Made by a program: the position numbers and the translations under genes
Origin: Pectobacterium actinidiae
GTDB taxonomy: Bacteria; Pseudomonadota; Gammaproteobacteria; Enterobacterales; Enterobacteriaceae
Direction of reading: 5' to 3'
NCBI RefSeq assembly: GCF_000803315.1
Contig: NZ_JRMH01000001.1
Coordinates: 248,001-312,000, forward strand
DNA: 64,000 nucleotides
Notes under the pieces: model-generated
The model's database searches: none
Told to the model about the DNA's origin: nothing
What the model saw: only the letters and a program-made list of their open reading frames with translations
Shown here: one piece after another, positions 17,281 through 26,032 of the stretch
Layout of the letters: each line of letters starts with the position of its first letter
How positions within the stretch are numbered: position 1 is the stretch's first letter

Positions 17281-18318
17281 ATGCCGCAAACCGCTCAAAT
17301 TAACCGCCGTGTGGTTCTGGCTCAGCGCCCGCACGGCGCGCCAACACAAGAGACTTTCCGTCTGGAACAGCAGCCTATCCCACAGGTCGATTCAGGACAT
17401 ATCCTGCTGCGTACGGTGTTCCTTTCCCTTGACCCTTACATGCGTGGCCGCATGAGTGACGCGCCTTCTTATGCCAAACCCGTCGAACTGAATGACGTGA
17501 TGGTCGGCGGGACAATCAGCCGCGTGGTGGAATCCAAACACCCGGATTATCAGGCTGGCGACTGGGTGCTGTCCTACAGCGGCTGGCAGGATTATGCGAT
17601 TTCTGACGGCAAAGGATTAACGAACCTGGGTCAGTCGCCGACGAATCCTTCCTTCGCTTTAGGTGTGCTGGGTATGCCGGGCTTCACCGCGTATATGGGC
17701 CTGATGGATATTGGCCAGCCTAAAGCGGGTGAAACGCTGGTGGTGGCCGCCGCGACCGGCCCGGTCGGCGCGACGGTTGGGCAACTTGGGAAATTAAAAG
17801 GCTGTCGAGTTGTTGGCGTGGCGGGTGGCGCAGAGAAATGTCGCTACGCGGTTGAGGTTCTAGGGTTTGATGTTTGCCTTGACCACCGGGCGGATGATTT
17901 TGCCGAACAGCTTAAACAAGCCTGCCCGCAGGGAATCGATATCTACTTCGAAAATGTCGGTGGGAAAGTCTTTGACGCCGTGTTGCCGCTACTGAATACC
18001 TCGGCGCGTATTCCGGTGTGCGGGCTCGTCTCTGGCTACAATTCAACAGGCTTGCCCGATGGCCCCGATCGTTTACCGCTGCTGGCGGGCACGATTCTGA
18101 AGAAACGTATTCGTATGCAGGGGTTCATTATCTTTGATGATTATGGTCACCGCTTCGATGAGTTCTGGAAGGATGTATCGCCGTGGGTGGAGGAAGGTAA
18201 GATCAAATATCGGGAAGAGATTGTCGACGGGTTGGAAAATGCACCAGAGGCCTTTATCGGCCTGCTGCACGGCCGCAACTTTGGCAAATTAGTGGTCAGA
18301 GTGGGGCCGGATGCATAG
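17281..18318 (+). CDS. curA: NADPH-dependent alkenal/one oxidoreductase, CurA type
   Basis: Zinc-independent MDR reductase that reduces activated double bonds using NADPH (curcumin reductase CurA/YncB family). The 345-aa protein has FLSLDPYMRGRM and VMVGGTISRVVES in the catalytic half, the nucleotide-binding motif AAATGPVGATVGQLGKLKGC near residue 160, then DIYFENVGGKVFDAVLP. A perfect GGAGGAG lies 5-7 nt before the ATG. The physiological substrate is unknown. Confidence 0.88.
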   Translation: MPQTAQINRRVVLAQRPHGAPTQETFRLEQQPIPQVDSGHILLRTVFLSLDPYMRGRMSDAPSYAKPVELNDVMVGGTISRVVESKHPDYQAGDWVLSYSGWQDYAISDGKGLTNLGQSPTNPSFALGVLGMPGFTAYMGLMDIGQPKAGETLVVAAATGPVGATVGQLGKLKGCRVVGVAGGAEKCRYAVEVLGFDVCLDHRADDFAEQLKQACPQGIDIYFENVGGKVFDAVLPLLNTSARIPVCGLVSGYNSTGLPDGPDRLPLLAGTILKKRIRMQGFIIFDDYGHRFDEFWKDVSPWVEEGKIKYREEIVDGLENAPEAFIGLLHGRNFGKLVVRVGPDA

Positions 18319-18405
18319 CGACAAACGTACACTGGCATTGGCGGAAAACGAGTTGGCGTAAAAATTGCCTGATCCCCTGCGTCATCGTTGCGGGGGAGAA
18401 GGCCA

Positions 18406-19230
18406 ATGCATCCTGATTCTGCGTCGTTTCGCGTGCGGCCGTTGCAGCCGTGGTTTGTCATCAACGCGGCGGAAGATTACCTGAAGAAAAATGTCAGCCA
18501 GTCGCCCATTGCCCATTTTTACAGCTTCACGGTCAATCGCGCCGAACCGATGACGCTGGCCGTGCCGGATGGCAGCGTCGATCTCCTATTACACTGCTGT
18601 CCTGATGCACCGAGCGGGCGCGTTTGCGGCAGCACCGCATCGGCGCAGATTACCCGCCTGATGCCGGGAGAACGCTATTTTGGCGTGCGCTTCATGCCCG
18701 GTATCATGCCAGCCTTTCTTGACCTGTCTCCTGGGGAGTTGGCGGGGCAGGAGATCCCTTTTGATGAAGTTGCCCCTGACACTCCACGTTTGCTGAGACG
18801 GCTGGTGAACAGCCATGACTTTAACGAGCAGGTCAGCTTGTTTCTGCACTATTTTTCCTACTGGACGAACCGCTCGGCACCGCCGTTATTGCTGCAAATC
18901 ATCGATCTGATTATGGCTCACGACGGCAAAATCAGAGTCGATGAACTGGAGCGGAAAACGCTCTATTCCGCCCGTTATATTCACCGGTTATTTCATGATA
19001 ACTGCGGTATGTCCCCCAAAACGTTCTGCCGAACGATTCGTTTTCAGCGGGCGCTGGCGTTGCTCAATCAGGGTAATATCGACAACCTAACCACGCTGGC
19101 GCAGCGTCTTGAATATGCCGATCAATCGCATTTCTTGCGTGAATTTAAAGCATTTACCTCCTGTTCGCCGCAACACTATCTGGCACGGTTACAGGCTGTA
19201 CGCTACCAGTGTCGTATCCGCCAGTACTGA
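18406..19230 (+). CDS. AraC-family regulator with DUF6597-type N-terminus
   Basis: 274-aa transcription factor. The N-terminal half (PDGSVDLLLHC, then ITRLMPGERYFGVRFMPG) fits the DUF6597 sensor type; the C-terminal AraC domain has YSARYIHRLFHDNCGMSPK and LEYADQSHFLREFKAF. The ATG at 18406 follows GGGGGAGAAGG. It lies directly upstream of, and parallel to, the aminotransferase / alcohol dehydrogenase / permease operon, which makes it the likely regulator of that pathway (inference from position). Confidence 0.85.
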   Translation: MHPDSASFRVRPLQPWFVINAAEDYLKKNVSQSPIAHFYSFTVNRAEPMTLAVPDGSVDLLLHCCPDAPSGRVCGSTASAQITRLMPGERYFGVRFMPGIMPAFLDLSPGELAGQEIPFDEVAPDTPRLLRRLVNSHDFNEQVSLFLHYFSYWTNRSAPPLLLQIIDLIMAHDGKIRVDELERKTLYSARYIHRLFHDNCGMSPKTFCRTIRFQRALALLNQGNIDNLTTLAQRLEYADQSHFLREFKAFTSCSPQHYLARLQAVRYQCRIRQY

Positions 19231-19383
19231 GTCCGCCGTGATAACGCCAGCGTAAAGGCATCTCCTCTCCCATGCTGCTTTTTTGGGGCAACCTGCACCA
19301 AAAAGAGGCTATTGCTGCACCGTGGCGTGTGCCGATTTATTCTATTTTCCCCGTCTTACCCCTTGCTATAAACGTTTCACACC

Positions 19384-19397
19384 GTGCGCTATCGCAC
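19384..19397. promoter_or_regulatory. Inverted repeat at the aminotransferase operon promoter
   Basis: GTGCG-ctat-CGCAC, a perfect 5-bp repeat, lies 31 bp before the start codon. It is just downstream of an extended -10-like element (TGCTATAAA, 19364-19372). The placement at or after the predicted transcription start suggests an operator or a short mRNA hairpin. Confidence 0.4.
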
Positions 19398-19427
19398 ATT
19401 TCTCTTGTGAACGTTGTGAGGTTTTTT

Positions 19428-20798
19428 ATGGCACAGGCAAAAGACATCGTACCGGGTTTTTACACCATTGATGACGCGATCGCACTGGATGGCGAGACGA
19501 CCCGCGCGCTGCAATTAACCCACCTTAACCGCATGCGATCTCTGGATGGACATGCCAAATACTTTGTTCGAGCGGAAGGCAGCACCTTCATTGATGACCA
19601 GGGTGAAAAGCATCTGGACATGATTGGCGCGGTCGGGGTAGTGACGGTCGGCAACAACAATGAGTTTGTGTGGTCCTGTTTGCAGAAGTGTTTTGATAAC
19701 CGTCTCTTCATGATGGGCGCGATTTCCTATCACAACGTGGCCGCAGCACTGGCGCACAACATGGCACTGCTCTCGCCACAGGGAAAACTGACCAAAATGG
19801 GTACGGCAACCGGCGGCGCAGAAGCGATTGAGGGAATGATCAAACTGGTCAAACTCGGCACTCGGCATAAAGCACACAAGACGCACCTGCTGGCGACGCT
19901 GGGCGCGTTTCACGGTAAGACCTCTGGCGCGGTGTCGCTCGGTGGCAAGGATAAATGGCGTGCAGGGCAGCAGCCGACGTTAGGCAATATCGATCATGTC
20001 ACCTACGGATCGATTCCAGAGCTGGAAAGTGCGTTGGCAACAGGAAAATACAAAGCGTTTGTGGTGGAACCGATCCAGGGTGAAGGCGGGATTATTGTGC
20101 CTCCAGCGGGCTACCTGAAAGCAGCACGCGAGCTGTGCGATCGCTATGACACGCTACTGGTGCTGGATGAGATTCAGTGTGGAGCCGCGCGTACTGGAAA
20201 ATTCTGGTGCTGTGAACATGATGACGTGGTGCCGGATTGTATCGTTTTCGCCAAAGGGTTGTCCGGCGGCCTGGTACCGTTTGGCGGCTATCTTTGTACG
20301 GAAAGCTTGTATGAAGCTGCTTATGGCACTATCGAAACCTGCTATCACCACACCGCTACCTATCAGGAAAATACCCTGAGTGCGGCGGCGGCATTGGGTT
20401 CCTTACAGTTCATCATCGAACACGATCTTTGCGGCATGGCGGAACGTAAAGGCGCATTAATGATGCAGCGGTTATATGACATTCAGGCTCGCCACCCGCA
20501 GGTGATCAAAGAAGTACGCGGTAAAGGGCTGATGATTGGTATTGAGTTTGGTCGTTTGCCGGAGGCGCTGCAAGCCAGCATGGGCGAATACTATTCTATG
20601 GCGATAGCAGGGCTGCTGGTAGAGAAATGGCGTATTCAGGTGAATTTCACCATCAATAATCTGGCGGTGTTCCGCTTCCTACCGGCGCTGACGATTAGCG
20701 AAGAAGAACTCGACTATGCGCTGAACGCGTTTGAATCTGCATTAATCAATGTGGTTGAACAGGCAGAGCAGGCCAACACCTCTGTAATGACGGCGTGA
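19428..20798 (+). CDS. Class III PLP-dependent aminotransferase (ornithine/putrescine type)
   Basis: 456-aa cytoplasmic aminotransferase. Visible fold-type-I class-III features: GTATGGAEAIEGMIKL (cofactor phosphate site), GAFHGKTSGAVSLGG, EPIQGEGGIIVPPAGYL, LLVLDEIQCGAARTGKF and the catalytic Lys in FAKGLSGGLVPFGG. Layout and length resemble putrescine aminotransferase (YgjG), but the substrate cannot be fixed. The ATG at 19428 has a GAGG upstream; the open frame to 19272 crosses the promoter and is rejected. The iron alcohol dehydrogenase gene starts 10 bp after the stop, suggesting coupled conversion of an amino compound to aldehyde and then alcohol. Confidence 0.88.
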   Translation: MAQAKDIVPGFYTIDDAIALDGETTRALQLTHLNRMRSLDGHAKYFVRAEGSTFIDDQGEKHLDMIGAVGVVTVGNNNEFVWSCLQKCFDNRLFMMGAISYHNVAAALAHNMALLSPQGKLTKMGTATGGAEAIEGMIKLVKLGTRHKAHKTHLLATLGAFHGKTSGAVSLGGKDKWRAGQQPTLGNIDHVTYGSIPELESALATGKYKAFVVEPIQGEGGIIVPPAGYLKAARELCDRYDTLLVLDEIQCGAARTGKFWCCEHDDVVPDCIVFAKGLSGGLVPFGGYLCTESLYEAAYGTIETCYHHTATYQENTLSAAAALGSLQFIIEHDLCGMAERKGALMMQRLYDIQARHPQVIKEVRGKGLMIGIEFGRLPEALQASMGEYYSMAIAGLLVEKWRIQVNFTINNLAVFRFLPALTISEEELDYALNAFESALINVVEQAEQANTSVMTA

Positions 20799-20808
20799 GG
20801 TGGCTGCG

Positions 20809-21963
20809 ATGACATTTACTTATTCACAACCAGTAAAACTGTGTATCGGCAGAGGTGAAGTTGAACGAGTAGGCGAAGAGGTGGCGCTGTTGGGGAGCCG
20901 CGTGCTGCTGGTGACGGGGAAAACCAGCTGTCGCCAAACCGGGCTGCTGACGCGTCTGACGGACCTATTAACGCAGAGCGGTGTGCGTTGGGTGCTATTC
21001 GACAGCATTGAAGCAAACCCGCTCACCACGACGGTGGATGTTGGTGCAGCACTGGCGCGTGAACAGCAGTGTGATGTGGTGCTTGGCGTGGGAGGCGGTA
21101 GCGTGATGGACGCCGCCAAGGGCATCGCTTTTATGGCATGTAATTCAGGGAAACTGCTGGACTATCTGTCTCAACCACCGACACCTGCCACGACACTGCC
21201 GCTGGTGTTGGTGACCACAACGGCGGGAACGGGGAGCGAGGGCAACTGTGTCGCCGTTTTCACCAATCCTGAAACGCATGATAAACCAGCATTTTTCTCG
21301 CCAGCACTGTTCGCCCAGACGGCCATTGTCGATCCGACGCTGATGGTTACGCAATCACCACGTATGGTGGCGGCAACGGGGTTTGACGCACTCAGCCATA
21401 ACATTGAGGCGCGAGTGGGTAAGTTCTGTAATCCGATGACGGAAATCATGACCGAACGTGCTATTCGGCTGCTGACCACATTTTTGCCACGCGTCTGTCG
21501 GGATGTGACCGATCTGGATGCCTGGGATCGGGTGTGTTGGGCGAATACGCTTGGTGGTATGGCGATCGGGATGTCGGCCTGTGGTCTGCCGCATGCGATG
21601 GAGCACCCGCTGAGCGGGTTGTACAACATTACGCACGGCGAGGGTCTGGCGGCGCTGTATCCCGAACTGATGCGTTTCTCCTGTGCTGAAAATGTCGCTG
21701 GCTTTGCTGCTGTTACGTGCGCAATGAGCGATAGCGTGACGCATCTGGATGAATCTGAACGTGCTAGCCATAGCGTTTATCTGGTGCAGCGTTTTCTGGA
21801 AAACATTGGACTGACGTTTACGCTGCGCGATCTGGGTGTACGTGAGCAGGATATTCCCTGGCTGGCGGACAACTGCGTGCAGACGATGGGGGTGAGCCTG
21901 GAACAAAATCCACGCAGAGCCTCACGTCAGGACATCGAAGCGTTGTATCGCACCTGCCTGTAA
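20809..21963 (+). CDS. Iron-containing alcohol dehydrogenase
   Basis: 384-aa group III (iron-activated) alcohol dehydrogenase. The NAD-binding motif LGVGGGSVMDAAKGIA and TTTAGTGSEG are clear. Metal ligands are expected in ATGFDALSHNIEA, GLPHAMEHPL and NITHGEG, which supply the characteristic Asp/His set. The ATG at 20809 has GAGG 8 nt upstream; a GTG at 20800 lacks a ribosome site. It probably reduces the aldehyde made by the preceding aminotransferase, or oxidises the corresponding alcohol; direction is unknown. Confidence 0.88.
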   Translation: MTFTYSQPVKLCIGRGEVERVGEEVALLGSRVLLVTGKTSCRQTGLLTRLTDLLTQSGVRWVLFDSIEANPLTTTVDVGAALAREQQCDVVLGVGGGSVMDAAKGIAFMACNSGKLLDYLSQPPTPATTLPLVLVTTTAGTGSEGNCVAVFTNPETHDKPAFFSPALFAQTAIVDPTLMVTQSPRMVAATGFDALSHNIEARVGKFCNPMTEIMTERAIRLLTTFLPRVCRDVTDLDAWDRVCWANTLGGMAIGMSACGLPHAMEHPLSGLYNITHGEGLAALYPELMRFSCAENVAGFAAVTCAMSDSVTHLDESERASHSVYLVQRFLENIGLTFTLRDLGVREQDIPWLADNCVQTMGVSLEQNPRRASRQDIEALYRTCL

Positions 21964-22047
21964 GGTGGCGCGGCAGCGAGGGATTTACCATCGACCCGAT
22001 TGCGCGACATCACGCTATCTGGTTTGTTTTGTGTATCCGGGGGCAAG

Positions 22048-23451
22048 ATGAGTACTCATCAATTGAAAAAGAACAGCCTGGGGCTGTGGTCGTTGGTTTT
22101 CTTTGTTGTGGCTGCCGCCTCGCCGTTGACCGGCGTGGTCGGCGGCTTGCCTGTCGCGATCTCCGCTGGCAACGGGGCGGGAATCCCCGCGGTGTACCTG
22201 ATGGCGGGCGGCATCCTGTTGATTTTCTCTTTTGGCTATATCGCCATGAGCCGCTACGTGACCAATGCTGGTGCATTTTACAGCTACATCACTTTAGGCA
22301 TGGGGCGTCGCGCAGGGTTTAGTGCCTTATCCGTCGCGCTGCTGGCCTATTTCGCTATTCAGATCGCGGTGGTCGCGATGTTAGGTTTCTTCATCAGCAT
22401 GTATCTACAGGAACACCTTGGTATTGATCTGCCGTGGTGGCTCTATAGCGTGGCGATGCTGTTGCTGATGTGCCTATTAGGGATTGAAAGTGTAGAAGTC
22501 GGCGGGCGTGTGCTGGGCGTACTGATGCTAATGGAAGTCGGCATCATGCTGGTGGTGGATATTGCGGTACTATTGTCCCAGGATACCCCTCCGCTCACGC
22601 TAGAGGCATTTTCACCCAGCGTGATTAATCAGGGCAGTATGGGGATTGCGTTGATTTTCAGTATTGCTGCTTTTATCGGATTTGAATCCACGGCGATCTA
22701 CGGTGAAGAGTGCCGCAACCCGGAGAAAACTATTCCCCGTGCGACGCTAGCCGCTGTGATATTGATTATGCTGTTCTTTGCCTTCACCAGTTGGATGATG
22801 GTGCAAGCCTACGGTGTGGATCAGGTTCGGCAGCAGGCGATTAACGATCCCGGACGCTTTATTTTTAACGTATCGAACGCGCTGGTTGGCAAATGGTCTG
22901 AACAGTTGATATCGCTGCTGTTGATCACCAGCCTGTTTGCAGCGGCTCAGGCGTTTCACAATAATATCTCACGCTACCTGTTTAGTATCGGGCGAGATGG
23001 TGTGCTGTCTTCCAGATTGGCGCAGGTGAGTAAAAATAAAGGCACGCCATACGTGGCGAGCATTGTACAGACGATCGTTGTGTTGGGCGTGCTGTGTATG
23101 ATGGTGTTGGCGGATCTCGACCCGATGATGCAGATCTTCGCGTTAGGATCGGCGATCGCGACGATGGCGATTCTGCTGCTTCAGGTTGGCGTATCGCTGG
23201 CCGTTATCCGCTTTTTCCAACGCGAAACGCAGCATCCGGTCTCGGCATGGAGTCGTCTGTGGGCACCAATTATCTCGACGGTTGCGATGCTCTCGGCGCT
23301 GATTATGGTCGTCAGAAACGTTGATGTGCTGAGTGGTTCATCATCCCAGATCGTTTCGCTGCTGCCTTGGGGCGTGTTCGGTATTGCTATACTGGGCTAT
23401 CTGTCTGCCAGCCGCATGCGCATCCCATCGCCGCAGGAAAACATGCCGTAA
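22048..23451 (+). CDS. APC-family amino acid/amine permease
   Basis: 467-aa inner-membrane transporter with about twelve hydrophobic segments. The first helix carries SLVFFVVAAASPLTGVVGG, typical of APC carriers. FIGFESTAIYGEECRNPEKTIPRA is the conserved loop of the family. It ends the aminotransferase operon (85 bp after the dehydrogenase stop), so it probably imports the amino compound used there. The ATG at 22048 follows a G-rich stretch; the 16-codon upstream extension is not family-like. Confidence 0.87.
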   Translation: MSTHQLKKNSLGLWSLVFFVVAAASPLTGVVGGLPVAISAGNGAGIPAVYLMAGGILLIFSFGYIAMSRYVTNAGAFYSYITLGMGRRAGFSALSVALLAYFAIQIAVVAMLGFFISMYLQEHLGIDLPWWLYSVAMLLLMCLLGIESVEVGGRVLGVLMLMEVGIMLVVDIAVLLSQDTPPLTLEAFSPSVINQGSMGIALIFSIAAFIGFESTAIYGEECRNPEKTIPRATLAAVILIMLFFAFTSWMMVQAYGVDQVRQQAINDPGRFIFNVSNALVGKWSEQLISLLLITSLFAAAQAFHNNISRYLFSIGRDGVLSSRLAQVSKNKGTPYVASIVQTIVVLGVLCMMVLADLDPMMQIFALGSAIATMAILLLQVGVSLAVIRFFQRETQHPVSAWSRLWAPIISTVAMLSALIMVVRNVDVLSGSSSQIVSLLPWGVFGIAILGYLSASRMRIPSPQENMP

Positions 23452-23468
23452 CTCACCATCATCAACTG

Positions 23469-23495
23469 GGCTCATTATGGCGAGATGAGCCTGGT
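23469..23495 (+). terminator. Terminator-like hairpin after the permease gene
   Basis: GGCTCAT (23469-23475) pairs with ATGAGCC (23485-23491), followed by TGGTTT. The U-run is short, so strength is uncertain. Confidence 0.5.
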
Positions 23496-23509
23496 TTATG
23501 GGGGTATTC

Positions 23510-23813
23510 TTAGCAGAAATTAAATCGGAGATAAAAACTCCATAAGTAATAAAGTAAAATCATACTATAAGTAGTGATTCTGGCTATGCTTCTCTTTATA
23601 AAGAGAAATGGAATAGATAGGGGAATGATAATAAACGCAAAGAAGCCATCAGAATCGCCTTCAGGTATCTCACAGAGATTTCTTATTTCTACCCCATCAA
23701 CCATCCCTTCGTAATCTCTTATTGATGTGATCAATATGATTATAGCGCAGAGAAGTGAATAGAGATAAAAACAGAAAGCAAAGAGTAATGTGTTTATGTT
23801 TTTTATAGTGCAT
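23510..23813 (-). pseudogene. Frameshifted small membrane protein
   Basis: The frame read from 23804 down to the stop at 23510 encodes three hydrophobic segments (TLLFAFCFYLYSLLCAIIIL, FFAFIIIPLSIPFLFI, TTYSMILLYYLWSFYL) around an acidic loop EGMVDGVEIRNLCEIPEGDSD. It lacks a normal start upstream of the first segment. An ATG at 23813 lies one frame away and meets a run of six A (T at 23799-23804 on the plus strand). Removing one A fuses it into a 100-residue protein beginning MHYKNINTLLF. Lies downstream of the type VI module on the same strand. Confidence 0.5.
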
Positions 23814-24007
23814 TATCTGTACGGACATAGATTAACCCGTGTATAGAAAAGACATAAGACCGAATAGAAATGAAAATTGACGTTATAAATGTAGTCATTT
23901 TTTATTAATGATAACGCCTTTTGGACTTATTTCTAAGCCAAGGACAGCTCAAACGCGAATGTACTCATTTTTTAATCGATTATGCTATTCATTCAATATA
24001 GTGTTAA

Positions 24008-24436
24008 TTATCCTTGTTCCTTAGAGAAAATCAACATTAGACATTCGCTTTCTTTTCCTGTTTTATTGTTTTTTTCTTTCGTTTTTACAATCTGAAAATA
24101 TTCCTGAAATTTCGGGTAATTACCTAAACTAAAACCATCAATTAATGGTATTTTGGTACTTTCAACATAAGAAAGCAATTCTCTGTAAGTCTCATTAATA
24201 TGAGTTAAATCACAAAGATAGATAGCACTAGTTTGAGGGGTCGCCTCATCACTCGGCCCATAAGAAAAATAATAATTCTTTGATAGCCTCGGCACGTTCC
24301 TGATTTCTTTATAGGTTAGTGTATAGTATTTAAAAATGTCTTTCTCCGTATAGACGGTATAAGGAACGATGATAAGCCATCCCCAAAAAAATAGCAGGGA
24401 AGATAATGAAATGAAGATGGTTAAGATCGTTTTCAT
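24008..24436 (-). CDS. Unknown membrane-anchored protein, candidate T6SS immunity protein
   Basis: 142 aa with one N-terminal membrane segment (LTIFISLSSLLFFWGWLIIVPYTVY) and a C-terminal domain predicted to face the periplasm. No family recognised. Its ATG overlaps the upstream stop as TAATG, the coupling expected of an effector-immunity pair. A periplasm-facing immunity protein would fit an effector that acts on the cell envelope. The region is AT-rich compared with flanking housekeeping genes. Confidence 0.65.
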   Translation of the reverse strand: MKTILTIFISLSSLLFFWGWLIIVPYTVYTEKDIFKYYTLTYKEIRNVPRLSKNYYFSYGPSDEATPQTSAIYLCDLTHINETYRELLSYVESTKIPLIDGFSLGNYPKFQEYFQIVKTKEKNNKTGKESECLMLIFSKEQG

Positions 24437-25089
24437 TACAATTTAAATCCCAGAAATGTATTCTCATCAATCGTGTTGATAACCAGATCGTTTTCATAAG
24501 ATGAAAACGGTTTTATAACAGACAAATAAGGTGGTAACGGTTTTTTATAAGGGTAAGCATGCATTTCCGGATCGGGGAAAATGAGTGGTCTGAGTTCATT
24601 ATTCTTATATCTTCCCACTGGGCCATAGTAATCCCATATTTTAAAAGCATATTCTTTCGATTTTTTCTGACTAAGTGAAATATAATCTCTGGGAAGAACT
24701 ACTGAATAAAAACCGACTAAATTGGAAATCAGATCTTCACAGCTAAAACCGCTATCCGTAGCAAGAGAGAACAGGGGATTAGATTGTAACCCTTCAAATT
24801 TTAGAGAGACATAAAACATTATGGAGAGCGCAATAGAACGTTTAGTCTCTATCGATAACCCTCTTTTTATCTTCCATTGCGCATGAACCCCCGTCTGCAC
24901 ACGGCGATAATGCATGGCCTGAGAATAATTAACCAGGAAATATCCTTTGAGTAACGGATTCGCAGGTTCGCTGATGAGCTGCCCCCACAAATCCCTCGCA
25001 TCATCACCTTTTGCGTGGCCTAAATCAATCCACCCAAGCTGTTCGGTATAAATTAAACGCTCATTTTTTATATGTTCTCTTGTTGTCAT
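24436..25089 (-). CDS. Candidate Hcp-associated T6SS effector (DUF4056-like)
   Basis: 217-aa protein without signal peptide, encoded 115 bp after hcp. The first part has LGWIDLGHAKGDDARDLW; the middle has SLATDSGFSCEDLISNLVGFYSV. A D-x-x-H near the start and a C/S-x-E-D-L-x-S/x-N-L-x-G block are what I recall of DUF4056 proteins; the Cys and His could be catalytic residues, but that is unproven. Position after hcp and before a membrane-anchored partner supports an effector role. GGAG lies 9 nt before the ATG. Confidence 0.55.
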   Translation of the reverse strand: MTTREHIKNERLIYTEQLGWIDLGHAKGDDARDLWGQLISEPANPLLKGYFLVNYSQAMHYRRVQTGVHAQWKIKRGLSIETKRSIALSIMFYVSLKFEGLQSNPLFSLATDSGFSCEDLISNLVGFYSVVLPRDYISLSQKKSKEYAFKIWDYYGPVGRYKNNELRPLIFPDPEMHAYPYKKPLPPYLSVIKPFSSYENDLVINTIDENTFLGFKL

Positions 25090-25204
25090 TCCAATTGACT
25101 CCGACTGAAGATTTTATCACTGAGTTGCCACTTGTTGCTCACCACCCCTCCTCATAAAAAACCATAATGTATTAAAGAATTAATGAGGTGTGTTTTACGG
25201 CTTC

Positions 25205-25684
25205 TCAGTACATATTCTCAGTCAATATGCTGTACCCCGATGTCCCTGCGATATTGTGTTGGCAGGTAATGCTTTCATAACGCAGGCTCAGGATTTCAAA
25301 CGGCTGCATGTCGCTATGTGTCAATGAGTTGGGATTCTGATTAGAGAGGTTGACAATAGAGGCATCCCTTAAGGTTATTGTCATGTAGTTCTCTTGCGTC
25401 CCGCTGGCGGAGGTGCGGTAATACCTCAATTCAACTTCCATTAGCTCATTGTTGGCGATGCTGGTGAGCAAGAGCGGTGTGGATTTATCAACGACTTTGG
25501 TTACGGAAAAGGGGTGGTGATTGACGTGGCGATCTCTTGATAGATCGTAATTTGTGGCATAAACAAAAATCTCATCTTCGTGACCAGCTATATGTTTATT
25601 TCCTACAGAGTCGATACTTAAACACCCTTCAGAGATCAGTCCCTGAATTTTCCCCGTTATCTTCATGAAAATAGAATTAGCCAT
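25205..25684 (-). CDS. hcp: Hcp-family type VI secretion tube protein (orphan)
   Basis: 159-aa Hcp (Hcp1/HcpA type). The ring-forming protein is stacked in the T6SS tube and can carry effectors in its lumen. It begins MANSIFMKITGKIQGLISEG and has FVYATNYDLSRDRHVNHHPF, TKVVDKSTPLLLTSIANNE and YYRTSASGTQENYMTI, all typical. GGGAG lies about 8 nt before the ATG at 25684. No other T6SS structural gene is in the window, so this is an orphan hcp island that must rely on a T6SS elsewhere in the genome. Confidence 0.92.
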   Translation of the reverse strand: MANSIFMKITGKIQGLISEGCLSIDSVGNKHIAGHEDEIFVYATNYDLSRDRHVNHHPFSVTKVVDKSTPLLLTSIANNELMEVELRYYRTSASGTQENYMTITLRDASIVNLSNQNPNSLTHSDMQPFEILSLRYESITCQHNIAGTSGYSILTENMY

Positions 25685-26032
25685 TCGTATCACTCCCTGT
25701 TAAAAAATCCTTGTTGGGAACGTTATAACGTAAATTTTTATTGAAAAAAAGAATAACTCGGCTATTTAATAAGAAATATGATTTCTGTCAGAAAAACGTC
25801 CTTTCCAAAAAAATATAATCCCTTGTTTTTATTGATAACCCATCATTCTGGATAAGGTTATTTATTACCGCGCTAATTATATTTCAATGGTGTGTTTATT
25901 ATATAAGTGAAAAGGACTTGTGGCTTAAATAACAATGAGGATGATTGAAGGGGTTAGTGCTTTAATTAAGAGAGAAACGTTATTGATAACTCGCCGCTTA
26001 AGCGGCGAGGCTTATTATCCATTCTGGTTTTA
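25685..26032. other. AT-rich hcp upstream region
   Basis: 348 bp without a gene. A perfect 12-bp palindrome ACGTTATAACGT (25720-25731) lies about 36 bp upstream of the hcp ATG and may be an operator. A 20-bp perfect hairpin sits at 25990-26009. Confidence 0.45.
25990..26009 (-). terminator. Hairpin downstream of ubiI
   Basis: CTCGCCGC-TTAA-GCGGCGAG, a perfect 8-bp stem with a 4-nt loop, 24 bp past the ubiI stop. On the minus strand it is followed by TTATCAATAA, only a weak U-tract. Confidence 0.6.

Noticed and set aside
19272..19427. N-terminal extension of the aminotransferase
   Set aside because: It would cross the predicted promoter and dyad; the ATG at 19428 has a ribosome site and starts family-like sequence.
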